Positions 17,219 through 27,340 are shown, numbered from the stretch's first letter. The stretch is DNA of 48,770 nucleotides from an uncultured Bacillota bacterium (GCA_949284065.1 CASDUO010000011.1:1-48770), one strand, 5' to 3'. Program-made: numbers and translations. The notes: generated from the letters alone by a model not told the origin.

Positions 17219-19087
17219 ATGGAAACACTTGAAAAAATATTGGAATTCGGCGGTACAAAGCGGGACATCATCTTTCTTTCAATTTCCGGCATAGCTCTCG
17301 TGATAAGTCTTTTAGGGGTGTCTACACCTGTTGATCTGGCCTGGGTCGCCATAATATTGTGCGGCACACCTATAGTACTCGAAGCTGTAGTGGGCCTGAT
17401 CACGGAGTTCGATATAAAAGCTGACGTCCTCGTATCCATAGCTTTGATAGCATCGGTGGTAATAGGGGAGATATTCGCCGCAGGAGAGGTCGCATTCATC
17501 ATGCAGCTGGGAGGACTGCTTGAAGAACTCACAGTCGCAAGAGCACGGGCCGGTATAGAAAAACTGGTGCATCTCACACCCCGCACCGCACGGGTCATCA
17601 AAGACGGAAAAGAGCATATAGTAAAGGCGGAGGAAGTTGAGGTGGGCGACCATATAAGGGTCCTGCCCGGCGAGACGGTCCCTGTAGACGGCCTTATAAT
17701 CTCAGGACAAACATCTATAAATCAGGCTGTGATGACGGGAGAATCCCTTCCGGTAGACAAGGAAGAAGGAGATGAAGTTTCCAGCGGTACTGTGAACCAG
17801 TTCGGGGCCTTTGATATGGAAGCTGTGAAAGTGGGGGAGGACAGCTCCATACAGCGCATGATACGTCTCGTCCAATCGGCAGATGCAGGGAAGGCCAAGA
17901 TCGTCAGACTGGCAGACAGATGGGCTACGTGGATCGTGGTGATCGCCCTTGCTTCAGCTGTGCTCACATGGATATTCACCCATGAGATCATCCGTTCAGT
18001 GACTATCCTGGTAGTTTTCTGTCCCTGTGCACTGGTATTGGCTACGCCTACGGCCATAATGGCGGCCATAGGGAACATCACGAAGCACGGTTTTCTCGTG
18101 AAAGAGGGAGATGCTTTAGAACGTATGGCGAAGGTCTCGAAGATAGTATTCGATAAGACAGGGACCCTCACATTCGGCACACCCAAAGTAAACACAGTAT
18201 GCAGTATAGATAACAGATTTACAGATGAAGATATATATCTTTTCGCTGCAGGAAGCGAACTAAGGTCGGAACATCCCTTAGGAAAGGCAGTGGTACGAAG
18301 TTATCAGGAAGATCATGATGATCCAACCCCACAGCCTGATGATTTCTCCATGATACCGGGAAGGGGAGTGAAAGCCAGGGTCGACGGAAAGGATGTGATC
18401 GCAGGCAATCTGGAGATGATGCATGAGCACAGCATAAGGACAGATGAGCTTGAGAAGAAAGCAGGCCCCTATTTAGACAAAGGCTGTACCATGATCTATG
18501 TGTCCGTAGACGGCATTGAGGCAGGGTTCATCGCACTGGCTGACACATTGCGGCCCCAGTCAGCCCTCATATCCTCTCAGGTGCGCGAGGCAGGCGTTGA
18601 GCCTGTGCTTTTGACCGGTGATCATGACAATGCGGCGGTATATATAGCGGACAAAGTGCAGATAAGTGAATTGAAGGCGAATTGCCTGCCTGAAGATAAA
18701 CTCGAATATATAGAAAAAACTCAGGAAAACGGGGAATACGTCTGCATGATAGGTGACGGCATAAATGACGCGCCGGCGCTGAAAAAAGCCTTCGTGGGGG
18801 TAGCTATGGGAGGAACGGGAAGCGATATAGCGGTTGATGCCGCTGATATAGCCCTGGTGGATGACGATATAAAGGAACTGCCCCATCTCATATGGCTTTC
18901 GAGACGTATGATGTTCACCATAAAGTGTAATCTCACTTTTTCCATGGTGTTGAATTTCGTGGCAATAATTTTGGCTATCACAGGTATACTGAACCCGGTA
19001 GTGGGTGCTCTGGTGCATAATGCGGGAAGTGTGGTCGTCATAGTGAACTCGGCATTTTTACTGAAATGGAAAAAGAAGAGGATCTGA
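17219..19087 (+). CDS. Heavy-metal P1B-type ATPase
   Basis: This 622-residue membrane ATPase exports a soft metal ion. Visible elements: membrane spans in the first 100 residues, TGES (173-176), the metal-site CPC in FCPCALV (268-270), the phosphorylation motif DKTGT (312-316), EHPLGKA, and GDGINDAP. The N-terminal heavy-metal-associated CxxC domain usual in CopA is absent, and the last membrane span reads LVHNAGSVVVIVNS rather than the MSxSS of classical CopA. The CsoR gene and operator suggest Cu(I), but the membrane motif is not the textbook copper one, so the substrate remains open. I chose the ATG at 17219 because AGGAGGAGAACG precedes it. Confidence 0.85.
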   Translation: METLEKILEFGGTKRDIIFLSISGIALVISLLGVSTPVDLAWVAIILCGTPIVLEAVVGLITEFDIKADVLVSIALIASVVIGEIFAAGEVAFIMQLGGLLEELTVARARAGIEKLVHLTPRTARVIKDGKEHIVKAEEVEVGDHIRVLPGETVPVDGLIISGQTSINQAVMTGESLPVDKEEGDEVSSGTVNQFGAFDMEAVKVGEDSSIQRMIRLVQSADAGKAKIVRLADRWATWIVVIALASAVLTWIFTHEIIRSVTILVVFCPCALVLATPTAIMAAIGNITKHGFLVKEGDALERMAKVSKIVFDKTGTLTFGTPKVNTVCSIDNRFTDEDIYLFAAGSELRSEHPLGKAVVRSYQEDHDDPTPQPDDFSMIPGRGVKARVDGKDVIAGNLEMMHEHSIRTDELEKKAGPYLDKGCTMIYVSVDGIEAGFIALADTLRPQSALISSQVREAGVEPVLLTGDHDNAAVYIADKVQISELKANCLPEDKLEYIEKTQENGEYVCMIGDGINDAPALKKAFVGVAMGGTGSDIAVDAADIALVDDDIKELPHLIWLSRRMMFTIKCNLTFSMVLNFVAIILAITGILNPVVGALVHNAGSVVVIVNSAFLLKWKKKRI

Positions 19088-19118
19088 TATCCGGTGTATT
19101 TTCACAACAAATATCTGT

Positions 19119-19146
19119 CAAAAGGGACTTATGTCCCTTTTGTTTC
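19119..19146 (+). terminator. Terminator after the P-type ATPase gene
   Basis: CAAAAGGGAC (19119-19128) pairs with GTCCCTTTTG (19133-19142) around TTAT, followed by TTTC. It separates the ATPase from hrcA. Confidence 0.8.
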
Positions 19147-19184
19147 ATCTTTCAAACTTATATAAAAAATCATGGCTGCAAATG

Positions 19185-19251
19185 TTGACAAACTCATGGT
19201 AAAATGCTATCTTATAGACAGGGATTAGCACTCAACATCATCGAGTGCTAA
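19185..19251 (+). promoter_or_regulatory. hrcA-dnaK promoter with CIRCE element
   Basis: TTGACA (19185-19190), 17 bases, TATCTT (19208-19213). Just downstream is a perfect CIRCE operator: TTAGCACTC (19225-19233), nine bases, GAGTGCTAA (19243-19251). HrcA bound here represses the operon until heat stress occupies GroEL. Confidence 0.95.
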
Positions 19252-19266
19252 CAAAGAGGTGACAGA

Positions 19267-20319
19267 ATGGATCTTAGTGAACGAAAACTGAAGATTTTAC
19301 AAGCCATCATATCTGAGTTTGTAAGGACGGCGGAACCCATAGGTTCCAGAAGTCTCAGCAAGAGGGAAGGCCTCGATTTCAGTCCGGCTACCATCAGGAA
19401 CGAGATGGCGGACCTTGAGGATATGGGTTATCTTACTCATCCCCATACATCGGCTGGAAGAGTGCCTTCTGAAAAGGCGTACAGACTCTATGTGGATAAT
19501 ATGATGAACAGATATGAGCTTACTGAGGATGAAAAGAACTTCATCGCAGGGAAGCTCTATGAGCATACTACCGAACTCAACGAGACCATAGCTCATGCTT
19601 CAAAGCTTCTTTCCGAAATAACCAATCTCATTTCCTTTGCCATGACACCGGCACAGGATTCGGAAAAGCTCAAGTATGTGAATCTGTTGCCTGTAGATGA
19701 GCATACCATCGTGTTGATGATCGTTTCCGAAGGGGGAAGGGTCAGCAATAAAGCCCTTCATCTGGAAAGCCCCTGTGACCCGGAGACCTTGCAGACTTTG
19801 GCAAAATCCATGACTCATCTGTACAAGGGAAAGACGGTCACCGAAGCTCTCACTGTGGACATAGCCTCGGCGGTCCACACGGATATCGAAGCTTTCAGGA
19901 GGCTGGCCCAGGGTATCAAACCACAGTTCGTAAAAACTCTGGAAGATATGCTGAATGTGGAACTCTACATGGATGGGCTGACTAATATATTCGACCTGCC
20001 CGAGTACAGCGACCTGGACAGAGCAAAGATGTTCATGGAAATGGTGTATAGGAAAGAGGATTTTGCTAAAAAGCTCATCAGCAGAGACGATGGACTGTTG
20101 ATAACCATAGGCACCGAGAACCCGGATGAAGAGATGTCCGATTGCAGCCTCGTAACGGCCACATATCATGTGGACGGCAGGCTCGTAGGGAAGCTGGGTG
20201 TCATAGGACCTACGAGGATGAAATATGGTGAAGTCACCTCGGTCCTTGAATACATCACCAACAATATCAGCAATTCTTTCAAACTGACAGATGCCACGGA
20301 AGGAGAAAAGGATAAGTGA
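19267..20319 (+). CDS. hrcA: Heat-inducible transcription repressor HrcA
   Basis: This 350-residue repressor binds CIRCE. The N-terminal winged helix shows LSERKLKILQAIISEFVRT, EPIGSRSL and SPATIRNEMADLEDMGYL; the sequence then reads HTSAGRVPSEKAYR, and the C-terminal domain ends with LGVIGPTRMKYGEVTSVLEYI, all standard. It follows the CIRCE element by 15 bases, with AAAGAGGTGA as ribosome site. Its stop overlaps the grpE start by four bases. Confidence 0.97.
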   Translation: MDLSERKLKILQAIISEFVRTAEPIGSRSLSKREGLDFSPATIRNEMADLEDMGYLTHPHTSAGRVPSEKAYRLYVDNMMNRYELTEDEKNFIAGKLYEHTTELNETIAHASKLLSEITNLISFAMTPAQDSEKLKYVNLLPVDEHTIVLMIVSEGGRVSNKALHLESPCDPETLQTLAKSMTHLYKGKTVTEALTVDIASAVHTDIEAFRRLAQGIKPQFVKTLEDMLNVELYMDGLTNIFDLPEYSDLDRAKMFMEMVYRKEDFAKKLISRDDGLLITIGTENPDEEMSDCSLVTATYHVDGRLVGKLGVIGPTRMKYGEVTSVLEYITNNISNSFKLTDATEGEKDK

Positions 20320-20924
20320 CAGAGGAAAAGAAAAAGGATATGGAAATCGATCCTGATGAGAAGAAGGAAGAGAAAAATACGGATGTCCGGGATACTGAAG
20401 AAGGAACGGGATCCTGTGAAGGAGACGGGACAGCCGGTCAGGACGAGGAAGCGAAGGAAGGATCCGACGGAGGATCGGAAGATGCCGCCGGCAGCACTGA
20501 GTCCAAAGAGGAAGACGAGGCCCTTGAGCTGAAATATATGAGGCTTATGGCCGATTTCCAGAACTACAAACGCAGGGTGGAAAAAGAAAAATCCAATATC
20601 TATGCCTATGCCAACGAGGAGATCGTCAATGATCTTTTGGATGTGCTGGACAACTTTGAGAGAGCCCTTGAACATGAAACAGACGACATCAGTTTCAAAG
20701 AAGGCATGGATATGATATTCGGACAGCTGAAAGATGTCCTCACCGGTTCAGGCGTAGAGGAGATCAAGGCTGTGGGAGAGGTATTCGATCCAAACTTCCA
20801 TAACGCGGTGATGACGGAAGACACCGAAGAAGTGGAAAGCGGCAAAGTGTCGGAAGTATTGCAGAAGGGATACATCCTGAAAGGAAAGGTAATAAGACCG
20901 GCAATGGTAAAAGTGGCAAATTAG
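20316..20924 (+). CDS. grpE: Nucleotide exchange factor GrpE
   Basis: This 202-residue co-chaperone releases ADP from DnaK. A long acidic, low-complexity N-terminus (about 65 residues) precedes the coiled-coil region MADFQNYKRRVEKEK and the beta domain, with GVEEIKAVGEVFDPNFHNAV and KGYILKGKVIRPAMVKVAN at the end. The start is GTG, coupled to the hrcA stop. Confidence 0.95.
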   Translation: MTEEKKKDMEIDPDEKKEEKNTDVRDTEEGTGSCEGDGTAGQDEEAKEGSDGGSEDAAGSTESKEEDEALELKYMRLMADFQNYKRRVEKEKSNIYAYANEEIVNDLLDVLDNFERALEHETDDISFKEGMDMIFGQLKDVLTGSGVEEIKAVGEVFDPNFHNAVMTEDTEEVESGKVSEVLQKGYILKGKVIRPAMVKVAN

Positions 20925-21007
20925 CCATACCGGCTTTATATAAAGGCGACGGAAACTAAAACATCGCTGTAAAAACAAAAAAATAAAAATGAAAAGGAGA
21001 AAAAATA

Positions 21008-22879
21008 ATGGGAAAAGTAATAGGAATAGACTTGGGAACGACTAACTCATGCGTGGCAGTACTGGAAGGCGGAGATCCTACAGTCATAACTAACGCAGAA
21101 GGGAACAGAACGACACCTTCAGTGGTGGGATTTGCAAAAAACGGAGAGAGACTCGTAGGTGAGACAGCCAAAAGACAGGCTATAACCAATCCGGACAGAA
21201 CGATCTCCTCCATAAAGAGACATATGGGGACCGACTATAAGATCTCCATAGACGGAAAAGATTACACCCCTCAGGACATCAGCGCCATGATACTCTCGAA
21301 GCTCAAGACCGATGCAGAGGCATATTTAGGCGAGACAGTGTCCGAGGCCGTCATCACGGTGCCCGCTTACTTCACAGACAGCCAAAAGCAGGCGACGAAG
21401 GACGCGGGAAAGATCGCAGGCCTGGATGTCAAGAGGATAATAAACGAACCTACGGCAGCATCTTTGGCATATGGACTGGATAAGGAAGAAGGACACCACA
21501 AGATACTGGTATACGATTTGGGAGGCGGAACTTTCGACGTTTCCATACTTGAGCTGGGCGACGGTGTTTTCGAGGTGCTGGCGACCAACGGTAACAACAA
21601 GCTGGGCGGAGACGATTTTGACGAAGTGCTGCTCAACTTTATGGCGGACTCTTTCGCCAAGGAAAACGGCGTTGATCTCAGGAAGGACAATATGGCTCTC
21701 CAGAGGCTGAGAGAAGCGGCAGAAAAGGCGAAGAAAGAGCTTTCCAGCTCACAGACCACAAACGTGAACCTGCCCTTCATAACGGTAAGCGACGCAGGTC
21801 CTCTTCACTTGAACATGGATATAACGAGGGCTAAATTCGAACAGCTCACTTCACATTTGGTGGAATCCACAGTTGAGCCCATGAAAAAAGCCATGGCGGA
21901 CGCAGGGGTCACCAACAGCGACATCTCCAAAGTCATATTGGTAGGAGGATCTACAAGGATCCCGGCAGTCCAGGCAGCGGTGAACAAGATCACGGGCAAG
22001 GAACCTTTCAAGGGTATCAACCCTGACGAATGTGTGGCTGTGGGCGCTTCCATACAGGCAGGAGTTCTCACAGGCGAAGTACACGACGTCCTTTTGCTCG
22101 ACGTGACACCTCTCTCCCTCTCTATAGAAACTTTGGGAGGAGTGGCTACGAAACTCATAGAGAGGAACACCACCATACCTACGAAGAAGAGCCAGATATT
22201 CTCTACAGCTGCTGACAACCAGACTGCAGTGGATATACATGTGCTCCAGGGTGAAAGAGAAATGGCGGCAGGCAACACCACTTTAGGCAGGTTCCAGCTG
22301 ACAGGCATACCTCCTGCACCCAGAGGAGTCCCTCAGATCGAGGTAACTTTTGACATAGACGCTAACGGCATCGTCAACGTAAGCGCCAAGGATATGGGTA
22401 CGGGCAAAGAGCAGAATATAACCATCACATCCTCAAACAAACTCAGCGAAGATGAGATAAAAGAGAAAGTAAAGGAAGCCGAGATGCACGCTGAGGAGGA
22501 CAAAAAGCGAAAAGAGGAGATAGACATAAGGAACCAGGCAGAGTCCCTCATATATGAAACGGAAAAGAATGTGAAAGAACTCGGCGATAAACTCTCTGAA
22601 GAGGAGCAGACGAATATAAACAATGCAAAAGATGAGCTTCAGAAGGCTCTCAATGCAGGCACCATAGATGATATCAAAGCCAAGATGGATGCTTTGACAG
22701 AGCAGTTCCACACCATTTCTGCGAAGATGTATCAGCAGCAGCAGGAAGCAAGCAATGCGGCAGGAGGAGCCGCAGGAGCAGAAGCCGGTTCCGGGACCCG
22801 ATCCAATGATGATGGAGTGGTAGATGCGGATTTCGAAGTAGTAGACGACGACAAAGAAAAGAAAGACGGGGAAAATTAG
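21008..22879 (+). CDS. dnaK: Molecular chaperone DnaK (Hsp70)
   Basis: This 623-residue Hsp70 binds unfolded peptides in an ATP-dependent cycle with DnaJ and GrpE. Marks: [18 protein letters not shown] at the start, [38 protein letters not shown], the [14 protein letters not shown] linker region and the C-terminal EEVD-like [11 protein letters not shown]. Length is normal. AAAAGGAG precedes the ATG. dnaJ begins six bases after the stop. Confidence 0.98.
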   Translation: MGKVIGIDLGTTNSCVAVLEGGDPTVITNAEGNRTTPSVVGFAKNGERLVGETAKRQAITNPDRTISSIKRHMGTDYKISIDGKDYTPQDISAMILSKLKTDAEAYLGETVSEAVITVPAYFTDSQKQATKDAGKIAGLDVKRIINEPTAASLAYGLDKEEGHHKILVYDLGGGTFDVSILELGDGVFEVLATNGNNKLGGDDFDEVLLNFMADSFAKENGVDLRKDNMALQRLREAAEKAKKELSSSQTTNVNLPFITVSDAGPLHLNMDITRAKFEQLTSHLVESTVEPMKKAMADAGVTNSDISKVILVGGSTRIPAVQAAVNKITGKEPFKGINPDECVAVGASIQAGVLTGEVHDVLLLDVTPLSLSIETLGGVATKLIERNTTIPTKKSQIFSTAADNQTAVDIHVLQGEREMAAGNTTLGRFQLTGIPPAPRGVPQIEVTFDIDANGIVNVSAKDMGTGKEQNITITSSNKLSEDEIKEKVKEAEMHAEEDKKRKEEIDIRNQAESLIYETEKNVKELGDKLSEEEQTNINNAKDELQKALNAGTIDDIKAKMDALTEQFHTISAKMYQQQQEASNAAGGAAGAEAGSGTRSNDDGVVDADFEVVDDDKEKKDGEN

Positions 22880-22885
22880 TAGGCG

Positions 22886-24040
22886 ATGGCTGAGAAGAGG
22901 GATTACTATGAGGTCCTGGGCCTTAAAAAAGGCGCCAGTGAAGATGAGATAAAAAGAGCTTTCCGAAAAAAGGCTATGGAATATCACCCGGACAGAAATC
23001 CAGGTGATAAAACCGCCGAGGAGAATTTCAAAGCTGTCAACGAAGCGTACAGCATCCTTTCCGACCCGGAAAAAAAGGATAAGTATGACCGTTTCGGCCA
23101 TGCCGGAGTTGATCCCAATGCAGGGTTCGGCGGTGCCGGAGGCGGATTCGGAGGCGCAGGTTTTGGCGGTTTCGATGATATCTTCGATATGTTCGGCGGA
23201 ATGTTCGGAGGCGGACACAGCAGTTCCTACAGCAGACAGAGAAGGAACGGTCCGGCGAAAGGACAGGATCTCCAGGCACATATAACAGTCACTTTTGAGG
23301 AGGCTGTATTCGGAACGAAAAAGGAGCTCAAGCTGAACAAACATGTCGTTTGCGACAACTGTAACGGTTCAGGCGCAGAGCCCGGGACATCCAAAACGAA
23401 GTGTCCCGACTGCGGCGGTACGGGAGAGATACATACCATGCAGAAAACTCCCTTTGGATCCTTCCAGAGTGTGAGTCCGTGCGGCAGGTGCAACGGCACC
23501 GGCGAGATCAATGAACACCCGTGCAAGAAATGCGGCGGGTCCGGCAGGATCAAGAAAAGCGTGAAGATATCCGTGAACATACCTGCCGGCGTGGACAATG
23601 ACACTGTGGTGACCCTGCGTGGCCAGGGCGAACCCGGAAAGAACGGCGGTCCTGACGGAGATCTTTATGTCATCATCAGCGTGAAACAGCACGACGTCTT
23701 CAAGCGTGCGGGCCAGGATGTGCAGGTGGAGATACCCATCACATTCGGACAGGCTGCACTGGGTGATACCATAGAGGTGCCGGGACTTAGAGAAAAACTC
23801 AGTTATAAAGTCCCACCGGGCACGCAGGATGGTACTGTTTTCCGGCTGAGAGGCAGAGGGATACAGAGTACCAGCGGAAAGAAGCGGGGCGACCTGTACG
23901 TGAAGGTCAAAGTAGAGGTCCCGACAAAGCTGAACCCGAAACAGAAAGCTGCCGTGAAGGAGCTTGAAAAAAAACTGACGGACGACTGCTACCAGAAAAA
24001 ATCCAAATTCAAAGAGAATATAAAGGAGCTGTTCAGCTGA
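22886..24040 (+). CDS. dnaJ: Chaperone protein DnaJ
   Basis: This 384-residue class I J-protein stimulates the DnaK ATPase. Its domains in order: J domain with YHPDRNPG (HPD motif near residue 35), Gly/Phe-rich linker ([16 protein letters not shown]), four zinc-finger repeats ([32 protein letters not shown]) and the C-terminal substrate domains. It closes the hrcA operon; the terminator overlaps its last codons. Confidence 0.97.
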   Translation: MAEKRDYYEVLGLKKGASEDEIKRAFRKKAMEYHPDRNPGDKTAEENFKAVNEAYSILSDPEKKDKYDRFGHAGVDPNAGFGGAGGGFGGAGFGGFDDIFDMFGGMFGGGHSSSYSRQRRNGPAKGQDLQAHITVTFEEAVFGTKKELKLNKHVVCDNCNGSGAEPGTSKTKCPDCGGTGEIHTMQKTPFGSFQSVSPCGRCNGTGEINEHPCKKCGGSGRIKKSVKISVNIPAGVDNDTVVTLRGQGEPGKNGGPDGDLYVIISVKQHDVFKRAGQDVQVEIPITFGQAALGDTIEVPGLREKLSYKVPPGTQDGTVFRLRGRGIQSTSGKKRGDLYVKVKVEVPTKLNPKQKAAVKELEKKLTDDCYQKKSKFKENIKELFS

Positions 24041-24060
24041 TATGCTGAGCAGCTTTTTTA
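24028..24060 (+). terminator. Terminator overlapping the end of dnaJ
   Basis: GCTGTTCAGC (24028-24037) pairs with GCTGAGCAGC (24044-24053), followed by TTTTTTATT. The stem includes the last sense codons of dnaJ. Confidence 0.9.
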
Positions 24061-24103
24061 TTAAAAAAATACTGAATACACAAATGTAAGATTTCCGTAA
24101 ATA

Positions 24104-24133
24104 TTGAAATCAAATATTCTTTTCTGTTATAAT
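24104..24133 (+). promoter_or_regulatory. Promoter of the asp23-nusB operon
   Basis: TTGAAA (24104-24109), 18 bases, TATAAT (24128-24133), 21 bases before the asp23 start. It likely drives the following tight run of genes. Confidence 0.65.
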
Positions 24134-24154
24134 CATGCGGTGAGGTGTATATCT

Positions 24155-24538
24155 ATGGATATGTTCGAGAAGGTTTATGATAAAGAACTGGGCGAAGTGA
24201 AGATCTCCGATGATGTCATCGCCGTATGTGCCGTCAACGCAGCCGTCAGGACGCCCGGAGTAGCATCTCTTTCCGGAGGTATAATGGATAATCTGTCAAA
24301 GGATATCCTCGGAAAAGAATCCATCTCAAAAGGTGTAAAAGTCAATCAGAGCGATGAGGGCATAGGAGTGGATGTTTTCGTAAATGTAAAATATGGCGTG
24401 CCCATTCCGGAAGTGGCATGGGACATACAGGAGAATATAAAGGCGGAGATCGAGAACATGACTGAAAAAGATGTTCTTTTCGTCAATATACACGTACAGG
24501 GAGTCGAGGTGGAGGACACAGGCTCAAAGGACAGATGA
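24155..24538 (+). CDS. Asp23/Gls24 family envelope stress protein
   Basis: This 127-residue DUF322 protein belongs to the Asp23 group, cytoplasmic or membrane-associated proteins linked to envelope stress. The sequence begins MDMFEKVYDKELGEVKISDDVIAV-like, then contains AAVRTPGVASLSGG and VDVFVNVKYGVPIPEVAWDIQENIKAEIE, and ends in VNIHVQGVEVE, matching the family. I chose the ATG at 24155, behind a GGTGAGGTG ribosome site. An Asp23-type gene before nusB is common in Clostridia. Confidence 0.88.
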   Translation: MDMFEKVYDKELGEVKISDDVIAVCAVNAAVRTPGVASLSGGIMDNLSKDILGKESISKGVKVNQSDEGIGVDVFVNVKYGVPIPEVAWDIQENIKAEIENMTEKDVLFVNIHVQGVEVEDTGSKDR

Positions 24539-24568
24539 ACGGCAATCGACAGGAGGATGGGATCTTAT

Positions 24569-24973
24569 ATGAGCAACAGATCACGGGAAGCCCTTATGCA
24601 GGCGATCTTCCAAATGGAAGCACAGAGCAATACCTCCGACGAACTGTTGGAAGTTTTTCTCCAGAGCAACGAACGGGCAAAGAAAGCAGACAAAAAATAT
24701 GTGCGGGAGGGATTCGCCCTCTGCAGAGACAATATAGAGGACATAGACAGGATCATAGATAAGTATTCCAGGGATTGGAGCGTGGGCAGGATGCCAAAAG
24801 TGGACCTGTCTCTCCTCAGACTGGCGATCACCGAGATAATGTATATGAAGGAACTGAACGTGGCTATAGTGGCCAACGAGGTGATAGAATTGGCAAAAAG
24901 ATATGGAAGCGAGAACTCCGGAAGGTATATAAACGGCGTTATAGGCAAAGTCATAGAGGATCTGGATGAGTGA
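24569..24973 (+). CDS. nusB: Transcription antitermination factor NusB
   Basis: This 134-residue RNA-binding protein works with NusE in rRNA antitermination. The starting segment SNRSREALMQAIFQMEAQ, the central YSRDWSVGRMPKVDLSLLRLAITE and the final NEVIELAKRYGSENSGRYINGVIGKV are diagnostic. The start at 24569 leaves 12 bases after the AGGAGG; the ATG at 24557 is too close to it. Its end overlaps the next gene by eight bases. Confidence 0.94.
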   Translation: MSNRSREALMQAIFQMEAQSNTSDELLEVFLQSNERAKKADKKYVREGFALCRDNIEDIDRIIDKYSRDWSVGRMPKVDLSLLRLAITEIMYMKELNVAIVANEVIELAKRYGSENSGRYINGVIGKVIEDLDE

Positions 24974-25910
24974 ATATGTACTGGGTATAGATACGAGCAA
25001 CTATACCACCTCAGTGGCTCTTACGGACAAAGCCGGCAATATCGTATATCGAAGCGAAAGACTTCTGGAAACAAGACCGGGGCAAAGAGGCTTGAGGCAG
25101 TCGGAAGCTTTTTTCCAGCATAACAGGAATCTGCCCCAGATGCTCGGGCCATTAAGGGGGAAAGGGGCTGGCATAAGAGGAGTGGCTGTCAGTTCGAGGC
25201 CCAGACCCGTAACGGGCTCCTATATGCCTGTTTTCACTGCAGGGGCGGGATACGGCAAGGCTGTCGCAACTGTTTTGGATGTTCCCTATATGGAATTTTC
25301 CCATCAGGAAGGCCATATAGAGGCCGTGAAATTTTACAGTCCTTTCAGGTATGAAAAAGAGATACTCGCTTTCCACCTCAGCGGCGGCACATGTGAATTC
25401 CTAAAGGCAAGGGAAAAACAGTCCGGATACGATATAGACATAACAGGGGGAAGCAAGGATATTTCACTGGGCCAGGTCATAGACAGGGTCGGTGTAGCCA
25501 GAGGTCTTGACTTTCCCGCCGGAAAGGCCCTTGACGGCCTTGCGGTGAAAAGAGCCGAAACAGCCGGAGGAGAAGCACCGGAAAAACGTTCCATATTGAC
25601 TCCTGTGAAGCTTGACGGCACCAAGTTCAATCTTTCCGGTCTGGAGACACAGGCCATCAGATCAGATTCTGATACGGAGGATCTGGCCCTGGCTCTTTTT
25701 CGGGAAATAGGAAAGCTCCTGGTACAGGCCACCCATAATGTACGAAGGGAGACCGGTATAAAAAACGTGATCTATGTAGGAGGAGTCTCCTCGTCATCAT
25801 ATATAAGGAAGTACCTGGAAAACGATCTGGAAGACATCTGTTTTGGGGAATTGTCCACAGACAACAGCGTGGGGACTGCATTGCTGGGAGGAAAGGAAAT
25901 ATGGCTATAA
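24966..25910 (+). CDS. TsaD/Kae1-like protein (paralog, function uncertain)
   Basis: This 314-residue ASKHA-fold protein resembles TsaD, the tRNA threonylcarbamoyl transferase. It has the N-terminal GIDTSNYTTSVALTD, a HxxxH metal pair in FSHQEGHIEA, and GGVSSSSYIRKYL. It lacks the DDAxGEAFDK-type segment of true TsaD; the matching place reads DISLGQVIDRVGVARG. It is likely the clostridial paralog often found beside nusB and xseA, rather than the housekeeping TsaD, and its substrate is unknown. It overlaps nusB and xseA, so it is firmly within the operon. Confidence 0.7.
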   Translation: MSEYVLGIDTSNYTTSVALTDKAGNIVYRSERLLETRPGQRGLRQSEAFFQHNRNLPQMLGPLRGKGAGIRGVAVSSRPRPVTGSYMPVFTAGAGYGKAVATVLDVPYMEFSHQEGHIEAVKFYSPFRYEKEILAFHLSGGTCEFLKAREKQSGYDIDITGGSKDISLGQVIDRVGVARGLDFPAGKALDGLAVKRAETAGGEAPEKRSILTPVKLDGTKFNLSGLETQAIRSDSDTEDLALALFREIGKLLVQATHNVRRETGIKNVIYVGGVSSSSYIRKYLENDLEDICFGELSTDNSVGTALLGGKEIWL

Positions 25911-27121
25911 GGCCTGTTACTGTTTCACAATTGAACGGATATATCAAGCGCGTGCTTCAGACTGAACCGTTGCTGGGCGATGTTGTGGTGGAAGGAGAGG
26001 TCTCAAATCTCACATATCACAGCAGCGGACATGTGTATTTCAGCCTCAAGGATGATAAGAGCGTGCTGAGGTGTTTCCTTGCCCGTCCCAATGCGGAAAA
26101 GCTTTCTTTCCTCATTGAAGAAGGTATGAAGATAACTGCTGCCGGCTATGTTTCCGTCTTCGAGCGAGGCGGATATTATTCATTGAACGTAAAGGAAGTG
26201 GAAGAGTCAGGTGTAGGGGACCTGGCAAAGGCCTTCGATATGTTGAAGGAAAAATTGCTCAAAGAAGGTCTGTTCGATGAGAGATATAAAAAACCCATCC
26301 CTTTTTTTCCGAAAAAAGTCGTGTTGGTCACTGCTCCTGCAGGGGCAGCTGTACGGGACATGACGAAGACCATAAGGGCAAAGAACAACATAGTGGACAT
26401 ATTGATATATCCGGTCCTCGTACAAGGTCCGGGAGCGGCTTCAGATATAGCCAAAGCCATTGACCATATCGGAAAAGCTTTCCCTTCTACAGATGTTATG
26501 ATATTGGGAAGGGGAGGAGGCTCCACAGAGGACCTTTGGGCTTTCAACGAAGAAGTAGTAGCCAGAGCTATATTCCGCTCAAAGATACCTGTCATATCAG
26601 CTGTAGGCCATGAGACCGACCACACCATTTCTGACTTCGTAGCGGATATGAGGGCGCCCACACCTACGGCGGCGGCTGAAATGGCGGTCCCCTCCGTGGA
26701 CGAACTGAGAGATGATGTGGCAAGTCTGAAAAGCGCCATAGATGCGTCTTTCGACAGGGGACTTTCACTCAGGAGGGAGCGGCTCGAAAGTCTGGATGTA
26801 TCATATTACGGCGGCGGCATATTGAATATGATCGAGGCCAGACGTTCCAAGGCGGAATATTTGGGAGAAAAGAACAGAGCTTCCATGTGCAGACTGGTGG
26901 ATGGATTGAAAAAGCAGGTAGGCATAAAGGAAGCAGTCATCGAAGGAGCTTCTCCCCGCAGGATCTTGAGAAAGGGATATACTCTGACCCTGGATCATGA
27001 GGGGAAAGCCATTTCTTCTGTTGAAGATGTGACTATGGGCGACAGGATCACTGTGGTCTTCAGAGATGGCAGGGCGGACGCTGATGTGATAAAAAAGGAG
27101 GAAGACCGTGTCGGGAAATAA
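25901..27121 (+). CDS. xseA: Exodeoxyribonuclease VII large subunit
   Basis: This 406-residue catalytic subunit degrades single-stranded DNA. An N-terminal OB fold (VSQLNGYIKRVLQ..., VEGEVSNLTYHSSGHVYFSLKD) precedes the nuclease core with GRGGGSTEDLWAFNEE, ISAVGHETDHTISDFVAD and RAPTPTAAAE. The ATG lies within the previous gene behind GGGAGGAAAGG. It overlaps xseB by 14 bases. Confidence 0.96.
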   Translation: MAIRPVTVSQLNGYIKRVLQTEPLLGDVVVEGEVSNLTYHSSGHVYFSLKDDKSVLRCFLARPNAEKLSFLIEEGMKITAAGYVSVFERGGYYSLNVKEVEESGVGDLAKAFDMLKEKLLKEGLFDERYKKPIPFFPKKVVLVTAPAGAAVRDMTKTIRAKNNIVDILIYPVLVQGPGAASDIAKAIDHIGKAFPSTDVMILGRGGGSTEDLWAFNEEVVARAIFRSKIPVISAVGHETDHTISDFVADMRAPTPTAAAEMAVPSVDELRDDVASLKSAIDASFDRGLSLRRERLESLDVSYYGGGILNMIEARRSKAEYLGEKNRASMCRLVDGLKKQVGIKEAVIEGASPRRILRKGYTLTLDHEGKAISSVEDVTMGDRITVVFRDGRADADVIKKEEDRVGK

Positions 27122-27314
27122 AAAGATGACGTTTGAAGAAGCTTTCGACAAGCTGGAAAAAGCTTCGGAAAAAATGGAACAGGAAAACATAAGTCTGGAA
27201 GAAGCGATGAAGAATTATGAAGAGAGCATAAAGTATCTCAACATATGCAAACAGATATTGGATGAAGCTGAGGGAACCATAAAAACATACCGACGGGATG
27301 AAGAAGAAATTTGA
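27108..27314 (+). CDS. xseB: Exodeoxyribonuclease VII small subunit
   Basis: This 68-residue helical protein stabilises XseA. TFEEAFDKLEKASEKMEQ and ISLEEAMKNYEESIKYL are the family pattern. GTG start, with AAAAGGAGGAAG before it. ispA follows after 26 bases. Confidence 0.93.
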   Translation: MSGNKKMTFEEAFDKLEKASEKMEQENISLEEAMKNYEESIKYLNICKQILDEAEGTIKTYRRDEEEI

Positions 27315-27340
27315 GATAGATCTGATCATGGAGGTGTAGT

